Assembly: GCF_900142785.1 (NCBI RefSeq) | Contig: NZ_FRCD01000011.1 | Coordinates: forward strand, 124,001-188,000 | Source: Chryseobacterium carnipullorum | Lineage (GTDB): Bacteria > Bacteroidota > Bacteroidia > Flavobacteriales > Weeksellaceae | Direction: 5' to 3' | Length of the DNA stretch: 64,000 nt | Part shown: positions 53,751 through 62,923 of the stretch, piece by piece | Position numbering within the stretch: the stretch's first letter is position 1 | Layout: each line of letters starts with the position of its first letter | Notes under the pieces: model-generated | What the model saw: only the letters and a program-made list of their open reading frames with translations | What the model was told of the DNA's origin: nothing | Database searches by the model: none | Made by a program: the position numbers and the translations under genes

Positions 53751-54557
53751 ATGCAGAACGACATCGTAAAATGCGGTTTAAAGGAAAAAACAAACAGCAA
53801 CCTGGTAGATACTATTGGCAAGGAAGCGTATGTCTGGTGTGAGAAAGACTGGAAACATGATGATCATGAACATGCTCACCAACGGGCACAGCTTACTTTT
53901 GTAGAAGAAGGCTACCAGTATTTTCATATCGATCAGAAAATTTATCTGGTTCCTCAGTACCATGTCATTTGGATTCCTTCAGGAAAAGCGCACAGAATTA
54001 CTTCAGAAGCAAAAACCGTCAACTTAATGGTTTTTCTTTTCAAAACTATTTTTGAGGATGATTTTTACGAAAATATTCATGTTTTTGCCGTTCCCCCTGT
54101 TTTAAAAGAAATGCTTCTCTATGCATCCAAATGGAATCAGCTGACAGAAGAAGATGAGGAACAGGACTTGTTTTTTAAAGCCATTTTAAAAAGTCTTCCC
54201 AATTTCTGCAGAGAAAGCAGTTATCTTGAAATTCCCGTTCCGTCTGATGCCAGGCTTATTCCTGTCTGTACTTATATCAATTCTAATTTTAAATATAGTC
54301 TGAATGCAGATGAACTGGCAGAAAAAGCACAAATGTCTGTGCGCAGTCTGCAAAGAATATTTAAGAGTGAAACCGGAATTACCCTTCAGAAATACCATCA
54401 GCTTGTGAGAATCCTGAAGAGCATAGAACTTATTGACAGTGGGCAGTTGACATTAAGCCAGATTGCTTACAAAGTAGGTTATCAAAGTTTATCGGCTTTT
54501 ACTTCTTCCTATTATTCGATCATGAAATCTAAACCAAGGGTGAAGAAAATCAATTAA
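53751..54557 (+). CDS. AraC-family regulator with cupin sensor domain
   Basis: A 268-aa protein. An N-terminal cupin-like sensor (HAHQRAQLTFVEEGYQYFHIDQKIYLVPQYHVIWIPSGKAHRI) is followed by a C-terminal two-helix-turn-helix domain (SLNADELAEKAQMSVRSLQRIFKSETGITLQKY). It is divergent from the secreted flavodoxin-RidA gene with overlapping -7 boxes, so that gene is the likely target. Confidence 0.9.
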   Translation: MQNDIVKCGLKEKTNSNLVDTIGKEAYVWCEKDWKHDDHEHAHQRAQLTFVEEGYQYFHIDQKIYLVPQYHVIWIPSGKAHRITSEAKTVNLMVFLFKTIFEDDFYENIHVFAVPPVLKEMLLYASKWNQLTEEDEEQDLFFKAILKSLPNFCRESSYLEIPVPSDARLIPVCTYINSNFKYSLNADELAEKAQMSVRSLQRIFKSETGITLQKYHQLVRILKSIELIDSGQLTLSQIAYKVGYQSLSAFTSSYYSIMKSKPRVKKIN

Positions 54558-54732
54558 GGAGTTTCGTCATAGGCCCCATCTAAAGGATTAGATTCAGGAG
54601 AACCTTTTTCACGGAGCCAGATGGATAATACAGCGATTGAAAAAAACGGCTAAAAATTCACTTTGCCAGTTCTCAAAAGGTTCAAACCGGAATCTGGAAT
54701 CCGATATATTTCGTAAGGATGGATTTATTGGT

Positions 54733-54761
54733 AAAGTTCAGGAATTAGATTCCTGAACTTT
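54733..54761. terminator. Bidirectional terminator
   Basis: A 13-bp perfect stem AAAGTTCAGGAAT / ATTCCTGAACTTT with a 3-nt TAG loop, between the converging AraC and CinA-like genes. Confidence 0.7.
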
Positions 54762-54791
54762 GATCCTTCTATTCTATATTTTCTTAAAAAT

Positions 54792-55292
54792 TTATTTTAA
54801 GATCAACAGTTGATTGATTTCACTTTTAAAACATCCGAGAATGAATTCTGTATAATACATCTGAGCGTTCAGTGCCTGAGTTTTGGGATGAAGTTCCAGT
54901 TTTTTGGTCAAAATGATTTCCCCTTTATACGAAAATGAAAAATAGGCAAAGATTTTATACATTGAATTTCGTATCGGAGTGAAATAGCCAGTGGTGGCAA
55001 TTGACCAGTCCGTTTCAAAGAGTTTGGCAACATTGAGAGCCATGGTTCGTGCTATGTTTTCAGAGACACAGTCACATTCTTCAGCTTCTGCCTTGTCTAC
55101 GTTCAGTAATTTTACTTTTTGGGGAAGAGTGTAAGTCGTCATCCCACCTTTGAAAAATAGCGATGCGTTGGGCATTTGCGAAAAAGCAAGCTGAAGGCAT
55201 CCCGAGGTAACGCCTTCTGCTACTGAAATCGTTTCACCAGCCCTTAAAATAGACTGGCTTATATATTCTAAAAGATTTTTCTGGAATTCCAT
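54792..55292 (-). CDS. CinA-like (C-terminal domain) protein
   Basis: A 166-aa protein equal to the C-terminal amidase-like domain of CinA/PncC alone. Motifs SVAEGVTSGCLQL, KGGMTTYT, VSENIARTMA and SIATTGYFTP match nicotinamide-nucleotide amidase (NMN to NaMN plus ammonia), but the SLTGG and TGxAGP versions are diverged here, so activity is uncertain. It is 43 bp downstream of the catalase gene in the same direction and is probably in its operon. Confidence 0.75.
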   Translation of the reverse strand: MEFQKNLLEYISQSILRAGETISVAEGVTSGCLQLAFSQMPNASLFFKGGMTTYTLPQKVKLLNVDKAEAEECDCVSENIARTMALNVAKLFETDWSIATTGYFTPIRNSMYKIFAYFSFSYKGEIILTKKLELHPKTQALNAQMYYTEFILGCFKSEINQLLILK

Positions 55293-55335
55293 AATGATAA
55301 ATATTTAGTGAGTGTGAAGGGTGTATTCTTAAAGT

Positions 55336-57471
55336 TTATGCATTTCTTTCCTGTTCGAGATCCCAGACTCTGTGTCCGGAAACTGCTTTTATAAACTGAT
55401 TGACAGGATTATCATTGTCCCAGGTAATTACAGCCGGATCATCATGTTTTTTGGCAGCTATATTACTCCGGTTATACAATTCTTCTGTTCCCGCTCCAAA
55501 ATAAATTGCTTTACAATGCCTATACGATTCATTGATGAACTGCAACACATGATGTCTATTCTCAGGATCCAAAAGTTCTTTGGTTGATTTTTCTCCCGCA
55601 CTGATGTATAATGCATCAAAACAAACACTGGCAATACTCGTGAGAGAATGTTTTGGAGTAAGGCTTGATCCGTCCTTGGTTTTAACAGGTGCTACACTTG
55701 GTGCAATAAGTTCCACCGTGGCGCCTTCCGATTCCAGTTTTGACTTTAAATCGTTAAGTGCACTTCCATCTGTACCATTGGCTATGATGAAACCTATCTT
55801 TCTGCTTTTGATGGTATCTTTTACCGTGTCTTTCATACTCAGGGCATCAGACTGCTTAGTTTTAGGCTCTATTTCTGCGCTTTGAAGTTCAGCTGCGTTC
55901 GCATCTGCAGGTATGCTTTGGTTAGGTTCTTTTAATTTTTTTACTTTCACGCCTATTTTATCAGCTACTTTTTGAGCCAGATTTTTATCAATAAAGGCAA
56001 GTTGTCCTACTACTCTTTCTCTGATTTCCGGTATATTTACTTTGGAAAGTTCGAAAATAAGTGCATTCTGAAGATGGGTCTTTTCAGGAGCCGACTGACT
56101 GTTGTAAAACAATTTTGCCTGAGAATAGTGGTCTACAAAACTCTGACTTCTTTTTCTGACTTTTTCTCCGGAAACTCTTTCTTCCTGAGAAACAAATCCT
56201 CCTTCGGACATCATTGCCTGAAAAGGACATCCTCCTCCCATAGAATTCGGTTCATAGCTTACTTTTCCTTTTACAATCTGCTGTCTCATATGTCCGTCAC
56301 GCTGATTATTGTGAACGGTATTGATCGATCTGTTGATTGGGATTTCATGAAAATTCGGTGATCCAAGTCTTGACAGTTGGGTGTCGGTATAAGAAAACAA
56401 TCTTCCCTGAAGCAAAGGGTCATTGGTAAAATCAATTCCGGGAACAAGATGTCCGGGATGAAATGCTACCTGTTCAGTTTCTGCAAAGAAGTTATCGGGA
56501 TTCCTATTCAATGTTAAAGTTCCAAAGAGTTCCACGGGCACTTCTTCTTCGGGAATCAGTTTGGTAGGATCCAGCAGATCAAAATCGAATTTGTGCTCAT
56601 CTTCTTCCGGAATCAGCTGCACCCCAAAATCCCATTCAGGGAAAGCTCCGTTTTCAATAGCTTCCCACAAATCTCTTTTGTGGAAATCAGGATCTACACC
56701 GGAGATTCTCTGTGCTTCGTCCCATGCCACGGAATGAACGCCTAATTTGGGTTTAAAGTGAAATTTAACGAAGTGAACTTTACCTTCTTCATTAATAAAT
56801 TTGAAGGAATGGACTCCAAAACCTTCCATCATTCGCAAACTTCTTGGAATGGCTCTGTCGCTCATTACCCACATGATCATGTGCATACTTTCGGGCATCA
56901 GTGAAATAAAATCCCAAAATGTATCATGTGCTGATGCAGCCTGAGGAATTTCATTGTCCGGTTCGGGTTTCACGGCATGAATCAAATCTGGAAATTTGAT
57001 CGCGTCCTGAATGAAAAAGACGGGAACATTATTGCCCACAAGATCATAATTTCCTTCTTCGGTATAAAATTTAATAGAAAATCCCCTTACATCTCTGGCC
57101 AGATCAGTACTTCCTTTACTTCCGGCAACTGTTGAAAACCTTACAAAAACAGGTGTTTCTTCACCTACTTTGTTTAGAAATTTTGCTTTGGTGTACGCCT
57201 TAAGACTTTTGTTCAGCTTAAAAACACCATGCGCTCCTGAACCTCTTGCATGGACTACTCTTTCGGGGATCCTTTCGTGATCGAAATGGGTAATTTTTTC
57301 CCTTAAAATGAAGTCTTCCAGCAGTGTTGGTCCGCGGTCGCCGCCTTTTAATGAATCCTGGTTATTATTAATTTTTATCCCCTGGTTAGTCGTCAGTTTT
57401 TCATTTTCATTGGAAGTACTGTGGTCATCCAGTTGGTCTAACTTTTTATTCTTGTGAGAATCGTTTTTCAT
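55336..57471 (-). CDS. katE: Large-subunit catalase, KatE type
   Basis: A 711-aa haem catalase from the ATG chosen (an upstream ATG would add 15 residues). It has the N-terminal extension and C-terminal flavodoxin/DJ-1-like domain (about 560-711) of clade-2 catalases. The catalytic histidine is in VVHARGSGAHGVF, the Asn region is NNVPVFFIQDAIKFPDL, and the haem tyrosine in LFSYTDTQLSRL. It removes high hydrogen peroxide levels. Two small genes of unknown function lie directly upstream and a CinA-like gene follows, forming an operon. Confidence 0.94.
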   Translation of the reverse strand: MKNDSHKNKKLDQLDDHSTSNENEKLTTNQGIKINNNQDSLKGGDRGPTLLEDFILREKITHFDHERIPERVVHARGSGAHGVFKLNKSLKAYTKAKFLNKVGEETPVFVRFSTVAGSKGSTDLARDVRGFSIKFYTEEGNYDLVGNNVPVFFIQDAIKFPDLIHAVKPEPDNEIPQAASAHDTFWDFISLMPESMHMIMWVMSDRAIPRSLRMMEGFGVHSFKFINEEGKVHFVKFHFKPKLGVHSVAWDEAQRISGVDPDFHKRDLWEAIENGAFPEWDFGVQLIPEEDEHKFDFDLLDPTKLIPEEEVPVELFGTLTLNRNPDNFFAETEQVAFHPGHLVPGIDFTNDPLLQGRLFSYTDTQLSRLGSPNFHEIPINRSINTVHNNQRDGHMRQQIVKGKVSYEPNSMGGGCPFQAMMSEGGFVSQEERVSGEKVRKRSQSFVDHYSQAKLFYNSQSAPEKTHLQNALIFELSKVNIPEIRERVVGQLAFIDKNLAQKVADKIGVKVKKLKEPNQSIPADANAAELQSAEIEPKTKQSDALSMKDTVKDTIKSRKIGFIIANGTDGSALNDLKSKLESEGATVELIAPSVAPVKTKDGSSLTPKHSLTSIASVCFDALYISAGEKSTKELLDPENRHHVLQFINESYRHCKAIYFGAGTEELYNRSNIAAKKHDDPAVITWDNDNPVNQFIKAVSGHRVWDLEQERNA

Positions 57472-57529
57472 ATCAATTTTATTTTGGTGTGGTGTAAAGG
57501 GTAAAAAGTCAAACAATATTGTACACGGA

Positions 57530-57916
57530 TTATTCCGGATTTGTTCTGTCTTTTTCTAAAGTGTTTAAAAGTTTATTGAGGTATTCTTCTTCTTTCAGTA
57601 CTTTGTAATACGCTGTTTTAGCATATAAAGTGAAAGAAGAGTTTTCTATTTTTATTTCTGCACCCCTGTGAGAAGGAGAGCTTGTTTTTTCGCCATGATA
57701 TTCGCGGATGTTTAAAATATAATCTTTGATATACGTGTCCATCACATTTTTAAGAATATCACATTGAGCATTGTTTTTTATCTTCTCCAATGACTTGATC
57801 AGAAAAGCAGTCACTCCGTATGAATTGATAACACTTGGAAATAAAGATTCATTCTCTATCATATTGTTTTTATCATTCAGACCGGAATATTTTAAAGTGT
57901 CGTTTTCAAATATCAT
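57530..57916 (-). CDS. Hypothetical protein in the catalase operon
   Basis: About 128 aa from the ATG (a GTG two codons upstream is also possible). No domain recognised. It is hydrophilic, mostly helical by eye (SLEKIKNNAQCDILKNVMDTYIKDY; YYKVLKEEEYLNKLLNTLEK) and has a single Cys. It starts 9 bp after the preceding gene and ends 58 bp before the catalase start, so it is likely co-expressed in oxidative stress. Confidence 0.65.
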   Translation of the reverse strand: MIFENDTLKYSGLNDKNNMIENESLFPSVINSYGVTAFLIKSLEKIKNNAQCDILKNVMDTYIKDYILNIREYHGEKTSSPSHRGAEIKIENSSFTLYAKTAYYKVLKEEEYLNKLLNTLEKDRTNPE

Positions 57917-57930
57917 ATTCACAATGGTTA

Positions 57931-58233
57931 TTAGTTATCGGAAATTTTTAAATATTTCTCAAAATAATGAAGATCTTCCTTGTCTTTGATTGAGAGATAG
58001 AACATCACCTGTTCCGGTTCTTTCAATCCGATGCTGCTAAAACTGTCAAAATGAGCAATCAAGGCCTGAATATTTTCAATCTCGATGTCTTTTAGTATCA
58101 CAAATAATAAAAAGATATTATCCTTTATTTCTTTGGCATAAACAGCTGCGCCTTCTTCAAAGCAGTTTCCTTTATTAGCTACTCTGATGAAGTCTTTATG
58201 CTTCAGAGTTTTCACTATTTTCTGACAATCCAT
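57931..58233 (-). CDS. Hypothetical protein at the start of the catalase operon
   Basis: A 100-aa protein without recognised domain. It alternates beta and helix (IFLLFVILKDIEIENIQALIAHFDSF; EQVMFYLSIKDKEDLHYFEKYL) and has two Cys. First gene of the catalase operon, preceded by 329 bp without other genes. Its true role is unknown; a regulator or accessory subunit would be guesses. Confidence 0.62.
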   Translation of the reverse strand: MDCQKIVKTLKHKDFIRVANKGNCFEEGAAVYAKEIKDNIFLLFVILKDIEIENIQALIAHFDSFSSIGLKEPEQVMFYLSIKDKEDLHYFEKYLKISDN

Positions 58234-58561
58234 ATTTCTGAGTAATCATGGTTTATATACTTCCGGCAGGATGATCAGTTGGTATCATCCGGCAGGAAAC
58301 GATTTTTCTCATTTCAATATTGATATCTCAGAATTGCGGTTACGGTAACCTCCAGTATTTTCAACTGAATTTTTTATGAATGAATATGGAGTGATGTATT
58401 GCAACCCGGCCTGGGTGGAAATCTGATAGTCCAATCCTGAAAGCCGAAAGCTTCCATGCCGCCCGTACTAGGGTCTTAAGAAATGTATTGAAATTTTGAT
58501 CTCTCAAATGTACGTCAGAATAATTCACTTTTTTATGACCTGAATCATATTTGAACTGATG
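58234..58561. other. Intergenic leader of the catalase operon
   Basis: Contains a GGATGAT/ATCATCC hairpin flanked by direct CCGGCAGGA repeats (58263-58297) and a minus-strand -7 match TACATTTG (58512-58505). It implies a long leader of about 270 nt. No gene seen. Confidence 0.5.
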
Positions 58562-59176
58562 TCAATAGACAATTTTCCGGTTTTCTATTTTTATATTTCC
58601 TTCTTTCTCCATTTTTTTCAGTGCTCTGATGACCGTTTCTACACGAAGACCCACCAGATTGGCAATCTGCTGACGTGTGAGTCCCACCTGAAAACAGCTT
58701 CCACAGCTGTCATCGTGATAACTTTTAAGATAATCCAAAAGCCCTTTAAGTCTTGAAGCAGGATTTAGAGAGGCCATACTCTGAAGCATAATCGCTTTAA
58801 AATACAATCTTTGAGAAAGACAGGCATTCATTTCCAAAGACAAATGAGGATGTTTTTTAATGAGCTCAACAAAACGGTCCTTGGGAACTCTGATAATTTC
58901 TGATGCTTCTATACACACTGCATTGGTAGGATAAAATTTATCTAAAAAAAGCATTGAATCTCCAAAGCTTTGTTTTCCTCCAAAAATATTATGTATAAAT
59001 TCTTTTCCTTCATCGTCATAATTATTAAGCTTCACTTTTCCTTCCCTGATCTGGAAATAATAGAGCGCATGGTCTCCTTCCCTGTATACGAGTTCACCTT
59101 TCTTGTATTTTTTGATGTCTCCTCCGGATGAATATAACAGCTCATCGTCAATATTCATGCAGCTTATTGTTTTCAT
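58562..59176 (-). CDS. Crp/Fnr-family transcriptional regulator
   Basis: A 204-aa protein with a cyclic-nucleotide-binding-like barrel (LVYREGDHALYYFQIREGKVKLNN; KQSFGDSMLF) and a recognition helix GLRVETVIRALKKMEKEG. It is a close paralogue of 26857-27450 and probably shares its target motif. A CGSCF cysteine pair just before the helix-turn-helix (SCGSCFQVG) is unusual and could sense oxidants, fitting its place beside the catalase operon. Confidence 0.9.
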   Translation of the reverse strand: MKTISCMNIDDELLYSSGGDIKKYKKGELVYREGDHALYYFQIREGKVKLNNYDDEGKEFIHNIFGGKQSFGDSMLFLDKFYPTNAVCIEASEIIRVPKDRFVELIKKHPHLSLEMNACLSQRLYFKAIMLQSMASLNPASRLKGLLDYLKSYHDDSCGSCFQVGLTRQQIANLVGLRVETVIRALKKMEKEGNIKIENRKIVY

Positions 59177-59638
59177 AAGTATCTCTTTAAAATATGTTCA
59201 ATAAAAAATAGTGAAATTTTATTACTGAAACCGCTTTTTACCATACAATCTTTCAATCTTTAATTTGAAATTACTGTATTGTTTTGGTTCTGCTTCATAG
59301 TTCTTCAATCTAAGTTATGATTGATGACACCAATACTATTATCTTAAGCATCAATATCTTTCTTTTTAAAACTTATCTTTTTGAACCTGTTTCTAATTTA
59401 CCCTATGCAAATACTGAACCTTAATGATTAGACTAAATGTTAAATAAAGTTAAAATAATTATCAGAATACACAATAATCAAATTACAAAGTAAATATTAA
59501 ATATAAAAACAGTCAATAATTTAAAACATTGATAAATTCGGATTTAATATACAAGAAATCTGTCCTTGCAAACATCGAAAGGATATTAAAACCCGCTCTA
59601 ACAAAAAAGCGGGTTGATAAAATCTATGACGGGAAAAA
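59177..59638. other. Intergenic region, no supported gene
   Basis: AT-rich with no reading frame worth calling. The right end holds the terminator hairpin of the small lipoprotein gene (59590-59615). Confidence 0.65.
59590..59615 (-). terminator. Terminator of the lipoprotein gene
   Basis: AACCCGCT-N10-AGCGGGTT, an 8-bp GC-rich stem. The T-run that follows on the minus strand is weak (TTTAAT). Confidence 0.6.
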
Positions 59639-59851
59639 TTACTTTTTGATGACCTTCGCTGTGTCCATTTTTGTTGACGGTGAAGTGTTTGCGTTATGCA
59701 TCGTATCAGCCGGCATAGGAGCAGCGAGTGAGTCTGCAGGCATTGTATCAATAATGACACTGTCTGATTTTGTCATCGTTTCTACTTTAGTTTCCTTTTT
59801 GCAGCTTAATACAGTTAAGCCTAAAAGCATGAGTAAAATGGTAAATTTCAT
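59639..59851 (-). CDS. Small lipoprotein
   Basis: A 70-aa product from the ATG at 59851. A short signal sequence with lipobox LTVLSC gives Cys16 at the start of a mature chain of about 55 residues, rich in Asp, Thr, Ala, Pro and Met (DSVIIDTMPADSLAAPMPADTMH, a near-repeat). Upstream in-frame codons are not used because they overlap the DMT gene. No function is recognised; it may be a small envelope protein. Confidence 0.72.
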   Translation of the reverse strand: MKFTILLMLLGLTVLSCKKETKVETMTKSDSVIIDTMPADSLAAPMPADTMHNANTSPSTKMDTAKVIKK

Positions 59852-59937
59852 AACTGCTATATTTTGTAATGTGTTTCCAAATATAATCCAATTACAAAAT
59901 GATAATTTATGATTACGATCATAATCATTTACTTTGG

Positions 59938-60822
59938 TTATTTTGCAAATTTCTTGGTTCCGGCAACACATAAGATTACCCCTATGGTAACTCCAAGCAT
60001 TCCCATGCTTACCTGCTCATGAAGGAAATACGCCGCCAGACCCAATCCGAAAAAAGGCTGTAATAACTGCAATTGTCCTACTGTAGCGATCCCTCCCTGC
60101 GCCAAACCTTTATACCAAAATATAAATCCTATAAACATACTGAAAAGAGAAATATAAGCCATGCCAAACCAACCCTTAAAACTAACGGTCTCGATATGAT
60201 CCGGAAAATAAATAAAAAAAAGAGGAACCATAATGGGCAATGCCAAGACCAGAGCCCACGAAATCACCTGCCAGCCGCCTAATGTTTTTGATAGTTTTGC
60301 CCCTTCAGCATATCCCATTCCGCATAAGATCACAGCAAGCAGCATCAGAATATCACCGACAGGAGAAGCCAAAATTCCCTGCGAAAATGCATATCCCACT
60401 ACCAAAAGGCTTCCTATGATAGAAAATAACCAAAATATGGGATGAGGCCTTTCTCCTCCACGGAAAACTCCAAAGACCGCAGTGGCCAAAGGAAGCATTC
60501 CCAAAAACACAATGGAATGTGCAGAAGTCAGATACTGAAGGGCCAATGCGGAAAGAAGCGGAAAACCAATGACGCAGCCAATAGATACCAATACTAAAGG
60601 GAATATTTGTTTCTTCTCAGGACGTTTCTCTTTGTAGATCAATAAAACAGAAAGTGCCAGAACTCCTGCAATAGCTGCCCTGGCAATGGTTACAAAGATT
60701 GGACTCATTTCCATAACAGCTAATTTTGTAGCCGGCATTGATCCGCTGAACAGCAGTACTCCTATAAAGCCGTTAATCCATCCGCTTACACTTTCGTCTT
60801 TTGATATTGTATCAGTTACCAT
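59938..60822 (-). CDS. EamA/DMT-family transporter
   Basis: A 294-aa inner-membrane protein from the ATG chosen (a longer reading upstream would overlap the promoter region). Ten helices in two EamA repeats are visible, with GVLLFSGSMPATKLAVMEMSPIFV and, in the second half, GMAYISLFSMFIGFIFWYKGLAQGG. DMT exporters handle amino acids, nucleobases or drugs. It is divergent from a MocR-type regulator that probably controls it, so an amino-compound substrate is likely. Confidence 0.87.
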   Translation of the reverse strand: MVTDTISKDESVSGWINGFIGVLLFSGSMPATKLAVMEMSPIFVTIARAAIAGVLALSVLLIYKEKRPEKKQIFPLVLVSIGCVIGFPLLSALALQYLTSAHSIVFLGMLPLATAVFGVFRGGERPHPIFWLFSIIGSLLVVGYAFSQGILASPVGDILMLLAVILCGMGYAEGAKLSKTLGGWQVISWALVLALPIMVPLFFIYFPDHIETVSFKGWFGMAYISLFSMFIGFIFWYKGLAQGGIATVGQLQLLQPFFGLGLAAYFLHEQVSMGMLGVTIGVILCVAGTKKFAK

Positions 60823-60843
60823 TTTACTATTTTTTTTATGAGT

Positions 60844-60906
60844 CAAAATTATAAAGCTGAAATGAATAAACACAGTCTCAGTTTTGTATATTTGCATGAG
60901 CACAGT
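60844..60906. promoter_or_regulatory. Divergent promoter region of the DMT/MocR pair
   Basis: Minus-strand TAATTTTG (60851-60844) and plus-strand TATATTTG (60887-60894) -7 boxes face away from each other. A CACAGT word occurs twice (60871 and 60901) and could be part of the MocR operator. Confidence 0.45.
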
Positions 60907-60914
60907 TAGAAAAA

Positions 60915-62327
60915 ATGAGCAAAGAATTTATCTATACAGAAATTGCAGAGGGAATCGCTTCCCAGATCAGAAATGGTGTCCTGAAGCCAGGAGACAAGCT
61001 TCCTTCCGTGAGGATGATGTGTCAGGAACATCAGGTGAGTATGAACACAGCGAAGCGTGTATTTCTGGAACTTGAATCCCAGTCTTTAATACAGTCCAAA
61101 CCACAGTCCGGATATTTTGTCAGCAGGCTGATGTCTGTCAAGCTGCCTCTTCCGGAAGTAAGCCGCCCTTCTCTGATGGCCAATAACGATGAACCGGATG
61201 AACTGATCAGCCGAGTTTATGAAAATATGGGTAAAAAGGGAATCACTTTTTTCTCTATCGGAATTCCTTCCGGAGATCTTCTTCCTCAGGCCAAATTAAA
61301 AAAAGAAATCATCCAAGCCACCCGTGAATTAAAAGATGGCGGAACGGAATATGAGGAACTTCAGGGAAATTTAAAGCTTCGGAGAATGATTGCCGTACGT
61401 TCCCTGCAATGGGGAGGAAATCTTAATGAAAATGATCTGGTTACAACCAATGGAGGAATGAATGCCTTGTCCTTCTGCCTCATGGCTTTAGGTAAGCCCG
61501 GTGATACCATAGCTATCGAAAGCCCTTGCTATCCTGGTATTCTTCAGCTGGCCAATGGGTTGGGTTTAAATGTTCTTGAGCTTCCCACTCACCCGACGAC
61601 AGGCATTGAAATAGAAGCTTTGCGAAAGGTAATTCCACAGATTAACCTGTGTTTACTGATTCCTAATTTCAATTCACCCTTAGGAAGCTGCATGCCGGAC
61701 GATCATAAAAAAGAAATCGTAAAACTTCTGTCTGAACATCATATTCCACTCATTGAAGATGATGTTTACGGAGATCTTTACTTTGGGTCCAGCCGGCCGA
61801 AATGCTGTAAATCTTTTGATGAGGACGGAAATGTTCTGTATTGCAGTTCAATCTCAAAGACGCTGGCTCCGGGCTATCGCGTAGGATGGATTGCTCCGGG
61901 AAAATACAAAAAAAAGATTATGAAACTGAAACTGCTTCATTCAACTTCCTCTATTTCTATTGTGAATGAAGCCGTGGCCAACTTTTTGAAATCCGGCAGA
62001 TACGAAAAACACCTCCAGCAAATGAGAAGGGCTCTTCAGAATAATTATCAGAATTATGTACAAACGATCGCTGATTACTTTCCAGACGGCACAAAAATCA
62101 GCCGCCCACAGGGTGGACTCTCTCTGTGGATAGAATTTGACAAAAAGATCCGAACCACTGAACTGTATGATCTGGCAATAAAGCAGAACATCAGTATTGC
62201 TCCCGGCAGGATGTTTACCTTACAGGATCAGTTTGAAAACTGTATGCGCCTCTGTATCGGGCTTCCATGGACGGAAGAGACCAGATTATGCCTGCAGCAG
62301 GTCGGAAATCTTGCGAAAAAATTATGA
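60915..62327 (+). CDS. MocR-type regulator (GntR helix-turn-helix plus aminotransferase domain)
   Basis: A 470-aa protein. The N-terminal GntR winged helix (EIAEGIASQIRNGVLKPGDKLPSVRMMCQEHQVSMNTAKRVFLEL) is joined to a fold-I aminotransferase domain with its PLP lysine in CSSISKTLAPGYRVGWIAPG. It is divergent from the DMT exporter, a usual arrangement in which the PLP-bound amine controls export. It converges with a Crp/Fnr gene 2 bp away. Confidence 0.92.
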   Translation: MSKEFIYTEIAEGIASQIRNGVLKPGDKLPSVRMMCQEHQVSMNTAKRVFLELESQSLIQSKPQSGYFVSRLMSVKLPLPEVSRPSLMANNDEPDELISRVYENMGKKGITFFSIGIPSGDLLPQAKLKKEIIQATRELKDGGTEYEELQGNLKLRRMIAVRSLQWGGNLNENDLVTTNGGMNALSFCLMALGKPGDTIAIESPCYPGILQLANGLGLNVLELPTHPTTGIEIEALRKVIPQINLCLLIPNFNSPLGSCMPDDHKKEIVKLLSEHHIPLIEDDVYGDLYFGSSRPKCCKSFDEDGNVLYCSSISKTLAPGYRVGWIAPGKYKKKIMKLKLLHSTSSISIVNEAVANFLKSGRYEKHLQQMRRALQNNYQNYVQTIADYFPDGTKISRPQGGLSLWIEFDKKIRTTELYDLAIKQNISIAPGRMFTLQDQFENCMRLCIGLPWTEETRLCLQQVGNLAKKL

Positions 62328-62329
62328 TA

Positions 62330-62923
62330 TTATTTATCCGGGACGAAGTTTTTTCTGGCCAGTTCTTTTCTTACGCGGCTCAGACTCTCAGGTGTGATTC
62401 CCAAATAAGAAGCAATCATCCATTGGGGAACTCTCAGGAGAAGGTCCGGATACATTTTGATAAACTTCATGTACCGCTCTTCTGCAGTCTCGCCGAGTAA
62501 TGAATTGATTCTGTTCTGAAGACTTCTGATATGCTTCTGCAGCAAAAAATCACTTCTTTCGATGCTGTTGGGAAACTGTTCTACCAGTTTGTTGAAGAAA
62601 TCGGGGTGCAGAAACAGAACTTCCGTATCTTCCACCGCTTCTATATAGTAAATGGATTTCTCGTTAAAATAAAGACTGCTTCGGTCAGAAATCAGCCAGC
62701 TTTCAGGGGCGAACTGTATGATGTGCTCTTTTCCATTCTTGTCGATGGAATACATCTTCAACAATCCTTTTTCCACAAAGAATATATGCCTGCATATTTC
62801 ACCATATTGTAAAAGAAACTGATTTTTAGGTATTTTCTTTACTTCATAGTGTAAACTGCACATGTTCACCTTTTCTATAGGAACATTGAGTACTTTAGCT
62901 AAATACGTGTTAATATTCTTCAT
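62330..62923 (-). CDS. Crp/Fnr-family transcriptional regulator
   Basis: A 197-aa protein with a cyclic-nucleotide-binding-like barrel and recognition helix LGITPESLSRVRKEL, Glu-x-x-Ser-Arg as in FNR-type readers of TTGAT. No TTGAT-N4-ATCAA palindrome is seen beside it, unlike the 36108 paralogue. Its start codon overlaps the YtxJ stop (TAATG), so it is made from the bacillithiol-linked operon. Confidence 0.9.
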   Translation of the reverse strand: MKNINTYLAKVLNVPIEKVNMCSLHYEVKKIPKNQFLLQYGEICRHIFFVEKGLLKMYSIDKNGKEHIIQFAPESWLISDRSSLYFNEKSIYYIEAVEDTEVLFLHPDFFNKLVEQFPNSIERSDFLLQKHIRSLQNRINSLLGETAEERYMKFIKMYPDLLLRVPQWMIASYLGITPESLSRVRKELARKNFVPDK

